Assembly (NCBI GenBank): GCA_946407815.1
Contig: CAMJPB010000002.1
Location: 24,255-88,254 of the forward strand
Source: an uncultured Caryophanales bacterium
GTDB lineage: Bacteria; Bacillota_I; Bacilli_A; RFN20; CAG-826
Direction: 5' to 3'
Length of the DNA stretch: 64,000 nucleotides
Position numbers and translations under genes: made by a program. Under the pieces are notes generated by a model. That model was given only the letters and a program-made list of their open reading frames with translations, did not search any database and had not been told where the DNA came from. Positions 1 to 8,607 of the stretch are shown here, in pieces (positions within the stretch are counted from its first letter, which is position 1; the number at the start of each line of letters is the position of its first letter).

Positions 1-326
1 ACGATGTCTCTTTTCTTTGCAACATCACAAATGTGATGCAAAAGTTTAGGATCCATTGAATCGTGATGAATTACTTTGTCATCTACAATAATGACTGCGC
101 CGTTAGATAAAATCATTCCATCAGGTTTAAATTCATCGAAAAATCCCGTTATTTTTAAACTTTCATGGGGTCTTGCGGTATTGACAAAAACTTTAACGCC
201 GTTCTTCTGGGCTTTTGCCAAAGCTCTCAGACTTCTTTTATCATAAACATGTTTCCCATGACCATGATTTAGAATAGTCCAATCGACATCAGTGAAGATA
301 ATTTTAATATCAGAATTTTTCCTCAT
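1..326 (-). CDS. HAD-superfamily (Cof-type) phosphatase, C-terminal part outside window
   Basis: The reading frame runs off the left edge, so only about the first 108 residues are seen. The N-terminus has the HAD nucleophile motif FTDVDWT near residues 11-17, followed by motif II-like residues (VNTARP) and a run ILSNGAVI, as in the Cof/YidA subgroup that dephosphorylates small phosphorylated metabolites. These features are visible in sequence; the substrate is unknown. The ATG at 326 is the only good start before the A/T-rich divergent gap shared with the glutathione peroxidase gene. The identification as HAD is firm and the subgroup is probable. Confidence 0.8.
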   Translation of the reverse strand, partial: MRKNSDIKIIFTDVDWTILNHGHGKHVYDKRSLRALAKAQKNGVKVFVNTARPHESLKITGFFDEFKPDGMILSNGAVIIVDDKVIHHDSMDPKLLHHICDVAKKRDI

Positions 327-412
327 ATGTTTTACATTATACAAAAATAAATGCATTTTACTTGTTATTTTCTTTAATTTAGTAAATTATTTATGCGTAA
401 GGAGTAAAAACT

Positions 413-892
413 ATGTCGGTATATGAATTTTCAGTAAAAAATCAAAAAGGTGAAGACATTTCACTCTCTCAATATAAAGGAAAAGTTCTTTTAATTGTTA
501 ACACTGCTACAAGATGTGGTTTTACAAAACAATATACAGAACTTGAAGAACTTTATGAAAAATATAGAGGCGAAGGCTTTGAAATTTTAGACTTCCCATG
601 CAATCAATTCTTTAAACAAGCTCCAGGTAGTGATGAAGAAATTAATACTTTCTGCTCACTTCATTTTGGAACAGAATTCCCACGTTTTAAGAAAATTGAT
701 GTAAACGGAAATAATGCAGATCCATTATTTGTCTATCTTTGTAAGCAAAACGATGCAGGAAAACTTAAAAAAGTTAAATGGAATTTCACTAAGTTCCTTA
801 TTAACAAAAATGGTGAGTTTGTAGGTCGATTTGAACCTACAGAAAATCCTAAATCTTTTGAGGAAAAAATTAAGGAAGAATTAGCAAAATAA
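413..892 (+). CDS. Glutathione peroxidase family thiol peroxidase
   Basis: A 159-residue protein of normal length for bacterial GPx (BsaA/BtuE type), which reduces hydrogen peroxide and organic hydroperoxides in the cytoplasm, usually with thioredoxin in bacteria. The catalytic tetrad is visible: Cys35 in the TRCGFT motif, Gln65 in FPCNQF, and Trp123 and Asn124 in KWNFTKFL. Cys35 is encoded by TGT, so this is the cysteine form and not a selenoprotein. A clear AAGGAG lies 8 bases before the ATG. The gene stands alone; a small GC palindrome directly follows its stop codon and the CDF transporter comes next. Confidence 0.93.
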   Translation: MSVYEFSVKNQKGEDISLSQYKGKVLLIVNTATRCGFTKQYTELEELYEKYRGEGFEILDFPCNQFFKQAPGSDEEINTFCSLHFGTEFPRFKKIDVNGNNADPLFVYLCKQNDAGKLKKVKWNFTKFLINKNGEFVGRFEPTENPKSFEEKIKEELAK

Positions 893-905
893 CCGGGAAA
901 TCCCG
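893..905. repeat. CCGGGAAATCCCG palindrome after gpx
   Basis: A 13-base near-perfect palindrome placed directly after the gpx stop codon and followed by a T-rich stretch. It may act as a weak terminator. It also resembles the CCC/GGG hairpin family seen at 44443, 46285, 53326, 54456, 57113 and 63012. Loss of the A tract on the left makes it a weaker family member. Confidence 0.5.
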
Positions 906-921
906 TATATTTTTATAATTT

Positions 922-2025
922 ATGAATAGAGATAAGAAGATTATACAAACCTCTATAATCGGTATTGGTGCGAACCTTTTACTTGTTGGCGCAAAAGCGA
1001 CAATTGGTTTAATCGCGCACTCAATTTCCCTTATTACCGACGCAATTAACAACTTAACGGACTCCTTAAGTAGTGCAATTACCATTATTGGAACCAAACT
1101 TGCAGGTAGAAAACCGGACAAGAAACATCCTTATGGTCATGGACGTGTTGAATATTTAGTAAGTTTAATCATCGGAATTATTATTTTAGTAGCAGGCGGT
1201 ATGGCCATTTATGAATCAATAAAGGCTTTAATTGAAAAACCTGCTGTCGAATATAGTGTTGTTTCACTAGTTGTTATTGGTTTAGCAGTTTTTGTAAAAC
1301 TTTTCGTTGGCCTTTACTATATGAAGGTCGGAAAATCCGTTAACTCTGAGCCACTTAAAGCAAGCGGAAAGGATGCATTATTCGATGTTTTACTTTCACT
1401 TGCAACTGTTGTTGGAATCATTACATCACTCATTTGGAAGTTTAATATCGAAGGTTATATCGGTATTATAATTGGTATATTCATTCTTAGAACTTCTTTA
1501 GAAGTTCTCCGTGATGGAGCTTCCTTAATTATTGGCGAAAGAGCTAGCCAAGATGAAATTGATCTAATCAAACATTTAGTAGGTTCATTCCCAGAAGTTA
1601 AAGGTGCCTACGATTTAATTATTAATAATTATGGAGCAGGTAAATCTATTGCTTCTATTCACATTGAAGTTGATGATAATTTAACTGCGACAGAAATCCA
1701 CTTATTAACGCGTAATATTACCACAAAAGTTTACGCTGAAACTGGCACCATTTTAACCGTTGGAATTTATGCTACAAATGAAGCAAATCCAAAGGTAAAA
1801 GAAATTAAAGATTTTGTTTGTTCTCTTATAGAGAAAGAAGAACAAATTAATCAAATGCATGGCTTTTATGTTGATGAAGAAAAAATGCTTATTACATTCG
1901 ATTTAATCTTTGATTTTAAGTGTGAAAAACCACAAGTTAAAATTGCCGAATTAGTTAACACATTAAAAGCAAAATATCCTGAATATTCATTCTATATTAT
2001 TCAGGACACCGATTTTTCTGATTAG
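922..2025 (+). CDS. Cation diffusion facilitator (CDF) metal transporter
   Basis: A 367-residue inner-membrane transporter expected to export divalent cations (Zn, Mn, Fe or Co) in exchange for protons. The N-terminal two thirds hold about six hydrophobic segments. The TM2 metal site is seen as TDAINNLTD near residues 39-47, the cytosolic loop signature as HPYGHGRVEYL near residues 69-79, and the second site as KDALFDVLLS near residues 150-160. A cytosolic domain from about residue 210 is the usual dimerisation domain, with a further 80-residue extension at the end. No Shine-Dalgarno is visible before the ATG. Metal specificity cannot be read from sequence. Confidence 0.92.
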   Translation: MNRDKKIIQTSIIGIGANLLLVGAKATIGLIAHSISLITDAINNLTDSLSSAITIIGTKLAGRKPDKKHPYGHGRVEYLVSLIIGIIILVAGGMAIYESIKALIEKPAVEYSVVSLVVIGLAVFVKLFVGLYYMKVGKSVNSEPLKASGKDALFDVLLSLATVVGIITSLIWKFNIEGYIGIIIGIFILRTSLEVLRDGASLIIGERASQDEIDLIKHLVGSFPEVKGAYDLIINNYGAGKSIASIHIEVDDNLTATEIHLLTRNITTKVYAETGTILTVGIYATNEANPKVKEIKDFVCSLIEKEEQINQMHGFYVDEEKMLITFDLIFDFKCEKPQVKIAELVNTLKAKYPEYSFYIIQDTDFSD

Positions 2026-2084
2026 ATAAAACTTGAAGTAAAAGACACTGTTTATTAAAATAAAGACATCAAAAGGAGAACCTT

Positions 2085-2330
2085 ATGGCAAGCGAAAAAT
2101 TTGAATTAATGATTTCATATCCTGATGGACATGTCGAAGTTATTGAAGAAGCATTTTATGTTTTAGAAAAAGCTGTTGAATATGGTGAAAGTATGATGAA
2201 CCAAATTGCTGCAACCGAGCAATTTCATGATAACAAAGGCCGTCGCCTTCAAAAACCTTCTTACGAAGTTTACAAGATCGAAAATGGTTCACGTAAACTT
2301 GTTTTAGAAGGAAAAGGAAAGAAGTTTTAA
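2085..2330 (+). CDS. Small conserved-looking protein of unknown function
   Basis: An 81-residue soluble protein with a strong AAAGGAG ribosome binding site 7 bases before the ATG. I do not recognise a family. It is rich in charged residues, starts with a beta-strand-like segment (FELMISYPDG) and ends with a basic tail (KLVLEGKGKKF). There is no signal peptide or membrane segment. It lies 59 bases after the CDF transporter and is closed by its own terminator, so it is probably a real single gene. No function is proposed. Confidence 0.75.
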   Translation: MASEKFELMISYPDGHVEVIEEAFYVLEKAVEYGESMMNQIAATEQFHDNKGRRLQKPSYEVYKIENGSRKLVLEGKGKKF

Positions 2331-2338
2331 TTAAAAAT

Positions 2339-2358
2339 ACCGACTTAGTCGGTTTTTT
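2339..2358 (+). terminator. Intrinsic terminator after the 81-residue gene
   Basis: A six-pair stem (ACCGAC / GTCGGT) with a 2-base to 3-base loop runs into six T residues. It sits 8 bases after the stop codon. Confidence 0.85.
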
Positions 2359-2375
2359 AATTTTCAGTTAGTTTA

Positions 2376-3149
2376 ATGAAAATTTACGAATTATCTAAAC
2401 AAAAAAACATCCGTGATTTAGGCGGATTAGTTGGTCACGAAGGAAAGACCATAAAATATGGCCGTATTTTTCGTGGCGGTTCTTTAGAAAAGGTCTCTGA
2501 AGAAGATATTGAAATTGTAAATTCTTTCCATTTAACTGACATAATTGACTTTAGAAGCAGAAGTGAATTTGTTAATCGTCCTGATTACTTCTTTGAAGGC
2601 GTGAAAGTCCATAATTTCACAACCTTTGAACACGAGCATAAAAAGGAAGAGATCGTTTATGACGACGGTAACCTATTATGGTTTATGAATCAAGGTGATA
2701 CAGGATTTCAACATTTAATGAGAACTTATAACGAGCTTATCGACACTGAAGAAGCTCAGCAAGCATACGCAAACTTGTTTAAAATATTGATGAAAGATGG
2801 AAATCCAGTTACTTATTTCCACTGCTCTCAAGGTAAAGACCGTGTTGGTATCGGCGCTTACTTGATAGAATCTGCATTAGGTGTCAGTGAAGAAGATAAA
2901 ATCAAAGATTACCTTTTGTCCAATGTTGCAATGGATAAAAGAAAAGATAATCTCATTAACTTTGTTAAAGATCGTCCGTTCTACAACGAGCAATACAAAA
3001 AAGATTTACTCGAAGTATTCTCTGCAAAAATTGAATACCTCAATGAAGCAATTAGAGTCATGAACGAGAAGTATGGAGGCGTCATAAACTACATCGAAAA
3101 GGTTCTCAAAGTTGACGTCGAAAAGTTTAGAGAAATGTATCTAGAATAA
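2376..3149 (+). CDS. Tyrosine-protein phosphatase (Tyr_phosphatase3 / IphP type)
   Basis: A 257-residue cytoplasmic phosphatase of the dual-specificity, IphP-like class. The N-terminal signature NIRDLGG (residues 11-17) and the P-loop HCSQGKDRVG carrying nucleophile Cys150 and Arg156 are both present. Asp in the YDDGN or QGDTG region could be the general acid, but I cannot decide which. Family members act on phosphoproteins or phosphoinositides; the substrate here is unknown. The start has no clear ribosome binding site. A strong bidirectional terminator separates it from convergent lgt. Confidence 0.88.
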   Translation: MKIYELSKQKNIRDLGGLVGHEGKTIKYGRIFRGGSLEKVSEEDIEIVNSFHLTDIIDFRSRSEFVNRPDYFFEGVKVHNFTTFEHEHKKEEIVYDDGNLLWFMNQGDTGFQHLMRTYNELIDTEEAQQAYANLFKILMKDGNPVTYFHCSQGKDRVGIGAYLIESALGVSEEDKIKDYLLSNVAMDKRKDNLINFVKDRPFYNEQYKKDLLEVFSAKIEYLNEAIRVMNEKYGGVINYIEKVLKVDVEKFREMYLE

Positions 3150-3164
3150 AATTGACAAAATATG

Positions 3165-3202
3165 AAAAAACCCAGGAATTCCTGTAGATTTCTGGGTTTT
3201 TT
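3165..3202. terminator. Bidirectional terminator between the phosphatase gene and lgt
   Basis: An 11-pair stem (AAAAAACCCAG / CTGGGTTTTTT) serves both convergent genes, because the A tract on one side is a T tract on the other strand. The loop carries GGAATTCCTG, which makes it look like the CCC/GGG palindrome family seen elsewhere. Confidence 0.9.
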
Positions 3203-3211
3203 AGTAGATTT

Positions 3212-3964
3212 TTAGTAGTTTTTTTGTTTCGCTTTAATCGCTCTTACTAATAGGATAATTGCGATTATAAAGATTAGAATGGACCAAATTTGAGATGGAG
3301 ACAAGAACGATAATTGTCCTCTTTCATCTCCTCTAATAAATTCGATCAAAAATCTAAAAATTGAATAGGATAATAAGTAGATAATTAGAGTCCATTTGCA
3401 ATCCTTTTTAAACGCAAAATATATGAGAATTCCCGATAAAATTAGCAAAAATGCCATCTCAATTAACTGTGTTGGAATTACCTTATGAGAGTGCCCTGGA
3501 AACATCATTCCCAACCATGAATCTGTCTCTTTTCCATAGCAACATCCATTTAGGAAACAGCCGAGTCTACCAAAAGCATGTCCTAAAGAAAGGGCGCCAG
3601 GAACAATCACAAGTAGTTCGCTTAAAATTGGTTTGTTATTTCTGAGGTAGAAAAATTTATACATTAAGGCAAATACGACAACACCACCAAATAAACCGCC
3701 ATAGAAAGTTAAACTCCAAGTCCATTTTTGTGGTTCACCATTAACAGCGTGCTTAATACTTTCGTACAGATTCTCGAATAGTAACGCGAAAACAAATGCT
3801 GCAACAATTGATGCAAGAACAGTTATTGATAAATCAATATAGTTACCTTTTGTCAATTTATGTCTTCGTAAATAAAGAAAAGTTACTACCCCTCCAACTA
3901 AAAAACCAAGAACAATCATAAGGTTCATTGTGAAGCCAGAAATACCAAATAAATTAGGGTACAT
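3212..3964 (-). CDS. lgt: Prolipoprotein diacylglyceryl transferase
   Basis: A 250-residue membrane enzyme that transfers diacylglycerol from phosphatidylglycerol to the lipobox cysteine of prolipoproteins. It has about seven hydrophobic segments and the Lgt signature HAFGRLGCFLNGCCYG at residues 129-144. Its presence agrees with the four lipobox proteins of the glucan region (cysteine at residues 21-26 in each). Signal peptidase II is not in the window. The ATG at 3964 is followed at once by a hydrophobic N-terminus. A palindrome with a TATAAT-like box just upstream is the probable promoter. Confidence 0.96.
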   Translation of the reverse strand: MYPNLFGISGFTMNLMIVLGFLVGGVVTFLYLRRHKLTKGNYIDLSITVLASIVAAFVFALLFENLYESIKHAVNGEPQKWTWSLTFYGGLFGGVVVFALMYKFFYLRNNKPILSELLVIVPGALSLGHAFGRLGCFLNGCCYGKETDSWLGMMFPGHSHKVIPTQLIEMAFLLILSGILIYFAFKKDCKWTLIIYLLSYSIFRFLIEFIRGDERGQLSFLSPSQIWSILIFIIAIILLVRAIKAKQKNY

Positions 3965-4137
3965 AATTTAAGTATTATAATACTAGTTTCAAAGTTTAAA
4001 GTTAACATTATTCTTATCTTTATTTTCGCGTTTGAGAGTGCTAATTTATAAATAGAGTTTTACCTGTAAACTAAGTCATGTTTATCGCAAAAAACTCAGA
4101 ATTTATCAAATTTAATACATAGTATTAGGGTGTAGTT

Positions 4138-4962
4138 ATGAAACTTAATAAAGGCTCAATTTATTTACCAAAAAAAAGAAACGCAAATCCTGTTAAGTAC
4201 CTTTGCATTTGCGCTCATCAAGATGATTGTGAAATCATGGCAATTCATGGAATTTTAAAAGGCTACTATTCAAAGAAATTTTCATTTGCTTTAGTTGAAA
4301 CCACCGATGGCGGAGGATCAGCACGTACTGGAAAATTTAAAGATTATACTGACGAAGAAATGAAAGCAGTTCGTATTAAAGAACAACAAGCTGCGGCAGA
4401 AATTGGCAAATACAATTCCTTATATATGCTCAACTACACTTCAAAAGAAGTGAAAGACAGAAATAACAAAGATATCGTTGATGATTATGTCAGCATTATT
4501 AAAGAATTGAAACCACAAGTCATCTACACTCACTCAGTTTTAGATAAACATCCAACACACATAGGAGTTGTCCTAAAAGTTATCCAAGCTTTAAGAAGTC
4601 TTCCAAAGGAAGAACAACCAAAGCTCTTCTATGGTTGTGAAGTCTGGAGAGGTCTAGACTGGATCTCAGATGATAGAAAGATTGGATTTGATGTTTCTAG
4701 AAACGAGAGACTCCAAAAGAAGATTCTTGATGTATTCGAATCTCAAATTGCAGGCGGAAAAGCCTACACCAAAGCAAGTATTGGTAGAAGATATCAAAAT
4801 GCAACTTACTTCCAATCTCACTCAGTTGACTCATTCAAGATGATTAGCTACGGGATTGATTTAAGACCACTACTTAAAAATCCAAATCTATCAGTTAAGG
4901 AATTTGCATTGTCCTTCGTTGAGGATTTAAAACAAGAAATTTCAGAAGTGATTGGTGACTAA
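4138..4962 (+). CDS. PIG-L/LmbE-family deacetylase
   Basis: A 274-residue zinc deacetylase of the PIG-L fold. The metal-binding AHxDD motif is visible as AHQDDCE near residues 27-33, and the second metal motif as THSVLDKHPTH near residues 130-140. Family members remove acetyl groups from N-acetylglucosamine-containing substrates, including BshB in bacillithiol synthesis and chitobiose deacetylases. Neighbours give no hint of the pathway, so the substrate stays open. The gene is monocistronic and its stop codon lies inside its terminator stem. Confidence 0.88.
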   Translation: MKLNKGSIYLPKKRNANPVKYLCICAHQDDCEIMAIHGILKGYYSKKFSFALVETTDGGGSARTGKFKDYTDEEMKAVRIKEQQAAAEIGKYNSLYMLNYTSKEVKDRNNKDIVDDYVSIIKELKPQVIYTHSVLDKHPTHIGVVLKVIQALRSLPKEEQPKLFYGCEVWRGLDWISDDRKIGFDVSRNERLQKKILDVFESQIAGGKAYTKASIGRRYQNATYFQSHSVDSFKMISYGIDLRPLLKNPNLSVKEFALSFVEDLKQEISEVIGD

Positions 4963-4978
4963 AAACCATCACTTTTTT
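4948..4978 (+). terminator. Terminator overlapping the end of the PIG-L gene
   Basis: The stem GTGAT-T-GGT / ACC-ATCAC with an A-rich loop is followed by seven T residues. The stop codon is in the loop side of the hairpin. Confidence 0.85.
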
Positions 4979-5074
4979 TACTTTCCTAAAAATTATTAGA
5001 TAAAATCTTTATTTTCTTTTGCATGGATGCTAATATATTAGTAGAGTTTTTTCGGAAAGTGAAAAAATAGAATT

Positions 5075-6532
5075 ATGAGTAAAAAAGTACAATTTGGAAC
5101 AGGCGGATTTCGTGGAGTCATCGGAGACGATTTCAACAAAGAGAATATCCAGCTTGTCGCGCAAGCTTTAGCAAATATCGTTATTGAAAACAAACAAAAA
5201 GACAGCCCAATTATCGTAGGCTATGATAACCGCTTCTTATCAGACTTTGCAGCCAAGTGGTTCTGCGAAGTTTTAAATGCAAACGGAATTAAGACTTTAT
5301 TATTTACTCATACTGTTCCTACTCCAACAGTTATGTCATCCACACGTGATATGCATAACTTCTATGGAGTTATGATTACCGCATCACATAACCCATACTA
5401 TTTCAATGGTATTAAAGTATTTACATCAGAAGGATTTGACGCAGATGTAGCATTTACTTCTCTTTTAGAGAAGAAGATTAATGAAGTTAAAGAAGTTCAC
5501 ATCTTGAACGAAAGACTTTCTCGTAACAAAGGACTTCTTGAAGACTACGATAATTTAGGTAGCTATTTATCACACATCAAATCATTTATTGATCCAACAG
5601 TCGTTAAAAATAAACTTAGAGTTTTGTATAACAACATGAACGGAGTTGGCGTTATTGGAATAAAACCTTTAGCAGAAAAACTCCATATTTATCAATTCGT
5701 CATTATGAACGAAGACCACGATGCGTTCTTTGGATTTAACTTACCAAATCCTACAAAAGAAGCACTTATTGGTGAATTCTCTGAAACTGTCGTTAACCAA
5801 GGTTATGACTTAGGTATGGCGACCGACTCAGACGGCGATCGTTTAGGCATTATTGATGAAAAGGGAAACTATGTTTCCGCTAACGAAATTTTAGCATCTA
5901 TTTACAATTATCTTATCACCGAAAGAGGTTATACAGGTGACATCGTTAAAAACTGTGCTACTTCAATTTTAGTTGATTTAGTAGCAGAAAAACTTGGTCT
6001 TGAATGCCACGAAGTTGATGTTGGATTTAAAAACATCACTCAAGGTATGAGAGATTACAATGCTTTATTGGGCGGCGAATCTAGTGGTGGCTTAACAATG
6101 AAGGGTTACATTTATGGTAAAGATGCAACATTCTCTGGGGCACTTTTCCTCGAAATGGTTATTAAACTTAATAAACCCGTTAGCCAAATCATTAGTGAAC
6201 TTAAAGAAAGTGTTCATTATGATTACAACTTCTCAGAAGACTTTATTACATTAAACGTTGATGCAAATAGAGTTCTTGAATATATGAGAGACAATAAACC
6301 TAAACTTTCAGTAGATTATGACGAAGTTAAAGTCTTTGGTCGTAACATGAAATTCTTATTTGCTGAAAGACAATGGTTACTACTTAGATTAAGTGGTACA
6401 GAACCAGCTTTTAGAGTGTTTGCTGAATTCAAAGATCAAAACACTGCTAATAGATTGGTGGAGGAACTTAAAGACTACATTAAAACCGTCCAAGATATAG
6501 TTGCCGTTGAGATGGGCGAAAAAATTGTATAA
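5075..6532 (+). CDS. Phosphohexomutase (phosphoglucomutase/phosphomannomutase family)
   Basis: A 485-residue alpha-D-phosphohexomutase that interconverts hexose 1- and 6-phosphates. The phosphoserine loop TASHNPYYFNG holds Ser104, the metal loop DSDGDR lies near residue 251, the sugar loop GGESSGG near residue 339, and the phosphate-binding RLSGTEP near the C-terminus. It is shorter than the PgcA class (about 580 residues). It sits directly before a GH16 gene (10-base gap) and close to the GH94 phosphorylase that makes glucose 1-phosphate, so conversion to glucose 6-phosphate is the likely task. That role is inferred from context. Confidence 0.9.
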   Translation: MSKKVQFGTGGFRGVIGDDFNKENIQLVAQALANIVIENKQKDSPIIVGYDNRFLSDFAAKWFCEVLNANGIKTLLFTHTVPTPTVMSSTRDMHNFYGVMITASHNPYYFNGIKVFTSEGFDADVAFTSLLEKKINEVKEVHILNERLSRNKGLLEDYDNLGSYLSHIKSFIDPTVVKNKLRVLYNNMNGVGVIGIKPLAEKLHIYQFVIMNEDHDAFFGFNLPNPTKEALIGEFSETVVNQGYDLGMATDSDGDRLGIIDEKGNYVSANEILASIYNYLITERGYTGDIVKNCATSILVDLVAEKLGLECHEVDVGFKNITQGMRDYNALLGGESSGGLTMKGYIYGKDATFSGALFLEMVIKLNKPVSQIISELKESVHYDYNFSEDFITLNVDANRVLEYMRDNKPKLSVDYDEVKVFGRNMKFLFAERQWLLLRLSGTEPAFRVFAEFKDQNTANRLVEELKDYIKTVQDIVAVEMGEKIV

Positions 6533-6542
6533 GATTTTATTT

Positions 6543-8558
6543 ATGAAAAATAAACGATTATTATTACTAGCTATTCCTGCTGCAATGTTGATTTTCGCCG
6601 GTTTTTCTGCAGTATTTTCCCAAAATTCCACCATTTCTGCTTCTGCCGCTAATGTAGAAACAGATATGTCAAAAGTCGCACTTTTAGATAACGAATCTAT
6701 CGATCAAGCCAATATCATTTATGATGATTTTTCTGGTACTTCTTTGAACACAAACTGGGTCATTTCGCATCGTAAATGGGGCGGATACGATAACAAAGGC
6801 GTTGATGCACGAAACGTCTATTTAGATACAGCAAACGACAAAGTCATTATAAGATGTTTAGGTAACCAACACGTCCAAACTCCTACAATTGACGGAGTTG
6901 GAGGTCCTATTTCAGGTGGCGCTTTAGTTTTAAAACAAGCAGCAAGACCTGGTAGATACGAAACCCGCTTTAAAGCCGCTTATAACGTTGGCGTTTGTAA
7001 TGCTTTCTGGACCTACACTGAAGATGGTCAAGGCAACAACCACGAAATTGATATTGAATTTCCATTTAAGGATAACTATGGGAACAACTCCTACGATGAA
7101 GTAATCTTCACCAATTATATTGGTGAGTCAAACTTCCAACAAACTCATAAGACATTGAATTTCTTTCTTAATGATGGCGAATATCATACTTATGCATTTG
7201 ATTGGTATTATTCTGAATCACATCAACAAATTCGTTATTATATCGATTCAGTTTTACTAGCGACACACACAATAAACTCACAACTTCCATATCTTGCTTC
7301 AAGATTATGGCTCGGTTGCTGGCTTCCAAATAACCCTGGATTCGTTGGCATTCCTAATTTTGATGAATGTTTCATGGAAATTGATTATTTTAAGTATTCT
7401 CCATTTAAAAACCAACTTGCTAAATCGCAAGGTAATGCTGGAGGATGCGGAAATACATCAACCAATTACAATATTGGTGGAAATCCATTTGATAAATATA
7501 ACTGGCTAAGTAATGGTTCTTTCCACTCTATCAGTAAAACTGATAGCATGCAAGCAAGAGGCTACGAGACTACAGGCACAACGCGTTTATATAATGGATT
7601 TGATCACGCGGGTGATCCTAATAGCGGCGGTTTAAAATTAAGTACAAATTCATCTATTACTTATAACATTGACTCAACTTATAAAGATTTTAAGTATGAA
7701 TACTCCACCTTCTACAAAGGCGCAGGTACAGTTTCATTCTCTTTCTATAGCAAAAACGGTTCATTAATTAAAACTCAACCATTAGTCTTACCTCAAAAAG
7801 ATTCATGGACAAATACAAAATATATTTTTGAAGTTCCAACTGGTACTTTCTACACTGTTTACAAAGTAAACACCACTACATCTGAACTTTATTTAGATAA
7901 TATGGAACTTGCATTCACAAATAACAGCCAGCCAATTGATGATGTTATTTTAGTTTCAATCTCTTTAACAGGCCCAAATAAAACAACATACAAGATTGGC
8001 GAACCACTTGATTTAACAGGTTTAGTGGTTACCGGCACTTATAGTGACGGCTCCAAAAAGACCATTACTGACTTTAGCGTAAGTTCAGTTGATACAAGCA
8101 CACCTGGACAAAAAACAGTTACCGTTAGTGTTGGAGAAATCTCTGCGACATTTAAAATAACAGTCGACGAAGAGGGACAAAGCTCTGCAACATTAACTCA
8201 AATCGTTATTGAAGGTGAATTTAAAACTGAATACTTCGTTGGTGAAGAATTAGATTTCTCTGGAATGAGCGTAAAAGCCATGTACAGTGATAGCACCAGC
8301 AAATTAATTACAAATTACGATATTTATAAACCAAGTACCGCTACACCTGGTATTAAAACAGTTACAGTTACCTACATTGATAAAACAGCATCATTTGATA
8401 TAACTGTTAAACAAATTCCTGATCAAAAAGATGAGGAAGAAGAGGATAAAGGTTCAACCCCAATTTGTGGCGGAAATACTAAACTAACAGGACTTATTCT
8501 CTTACTTACTTCAGTAGTTGGGTTCACAACTCTTGGAGTAGTTAGAAAAGTTGCTTAA
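6543..8558 (+). CDS. Membrane-anchored GH16 beta-glucanase with CBM-like and Ig-like domains
   Basis: A 671-residue surface enzyme. I start it at the ATG at 6543, which opens a signal peptide (KNKRLLLLAIPAAMLIFAG), and not at an earlier in-frame codon inside the mutase gene. The GH16 domain spans about residues 55-300, with the catalytic HEIDIEF at 167-173 (Glu168 nucleophile, Glu172 acid/base). It lacks the extra residue of classical laminarinases (EIDIxE), so lichenase-type activity is possible. A CBM4/9-like beta-sandwich follows (about 325-465), then two bacterial Ig-like (Big_3-type) domains and a C-terminal hydrophobic segment ending in RKVA. There is no LPXTG. TATAAG lies 9 bases before the ATG. 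Confidence 0.9.
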   Translation: MKNKRLLLLAIPAAMLIFAGFSAVFSQNSTISASAANVETDMSKVALLDNESIDQANIIYDDFSGTSLNTNWVISHRKWGGYDNKGVDARNVYLDTANDKVIIRCLGNQHVQTPTIDGVGGPISGGALVLKQAARPGRYETRFKAAYNVGVCNAFWTYTEDGQGNNHEIDIEFPFKDNYGNNSYDEVIFTNYIGESNFQQTHKTLNFFLNDGEYHTYAFDWYYSESHQQIRYYIDSVLLATHTINSQLPYLASRLWLGCWLPNNPGFVGIPNFDECFMEIDYFKYSPFKNQLAKSQGNAGGCGNTSTNYNIGGNPFDKYNWLSNGSFHSISKTDSMQARGYETTGTTRLYNGFDHAGDPNSGGLKLSTNSSITYNIDSTYKDFKYEYSTFYKGAGTVSFSFYSKNGSLIKTQPLVLPQKDSWTNTKYIFEVPTGTFYTVYKVNTTTSELYLDNMELAFTNNSQPIDDVILVSISLTGPNKTTYKIGEPLDLTGLVVTGTYSDGSKKTITDFSVSSVDTSTPGQKTVTVSVGEISATFKITVDEEGQSSATLTQIVIEGEFKTEYFVGEELDFSGMSVKAMYSDSTSKLITNYDIYKPSTATPGIKTVTVTYIDKTASFDITVKQIPDQKDEEEEDKGSTPICGGNTKLTGLILLLTSVVGFTTLGVVRKVA

Positions 8559-8565
8559 AACTACT

Positions 8566-8594
8566 AAAAAGCCCAGGAAATCCTGGACTTTTTT
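8566..8594. terminator. Bidirectional terminator between GH16 and GH94 genes
   Basis: The stem AAAAAG-CCAGGA / TCCTGG-CTTTTTT works for both convergent genes. The core CCCAGGAAATCCTGG again matches the palindrome family of this genome. Confidence 0.88.
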
Positions 8595-8607
8595 AATGTA
8601 TTGATAA

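Noticed and set aside
413..892. Selenocysteine glutathione peroxidase
   Set aside because: The catalytic codon is TGT, not TGA.
4034..4042. CIRCE element (GAGTGCTAA) before the PIG-L gene
   Set aside because: Only one half-site is present; no TTAGCACTC lies nine bases upstream. The bases fit an extended -10 promoter instead.
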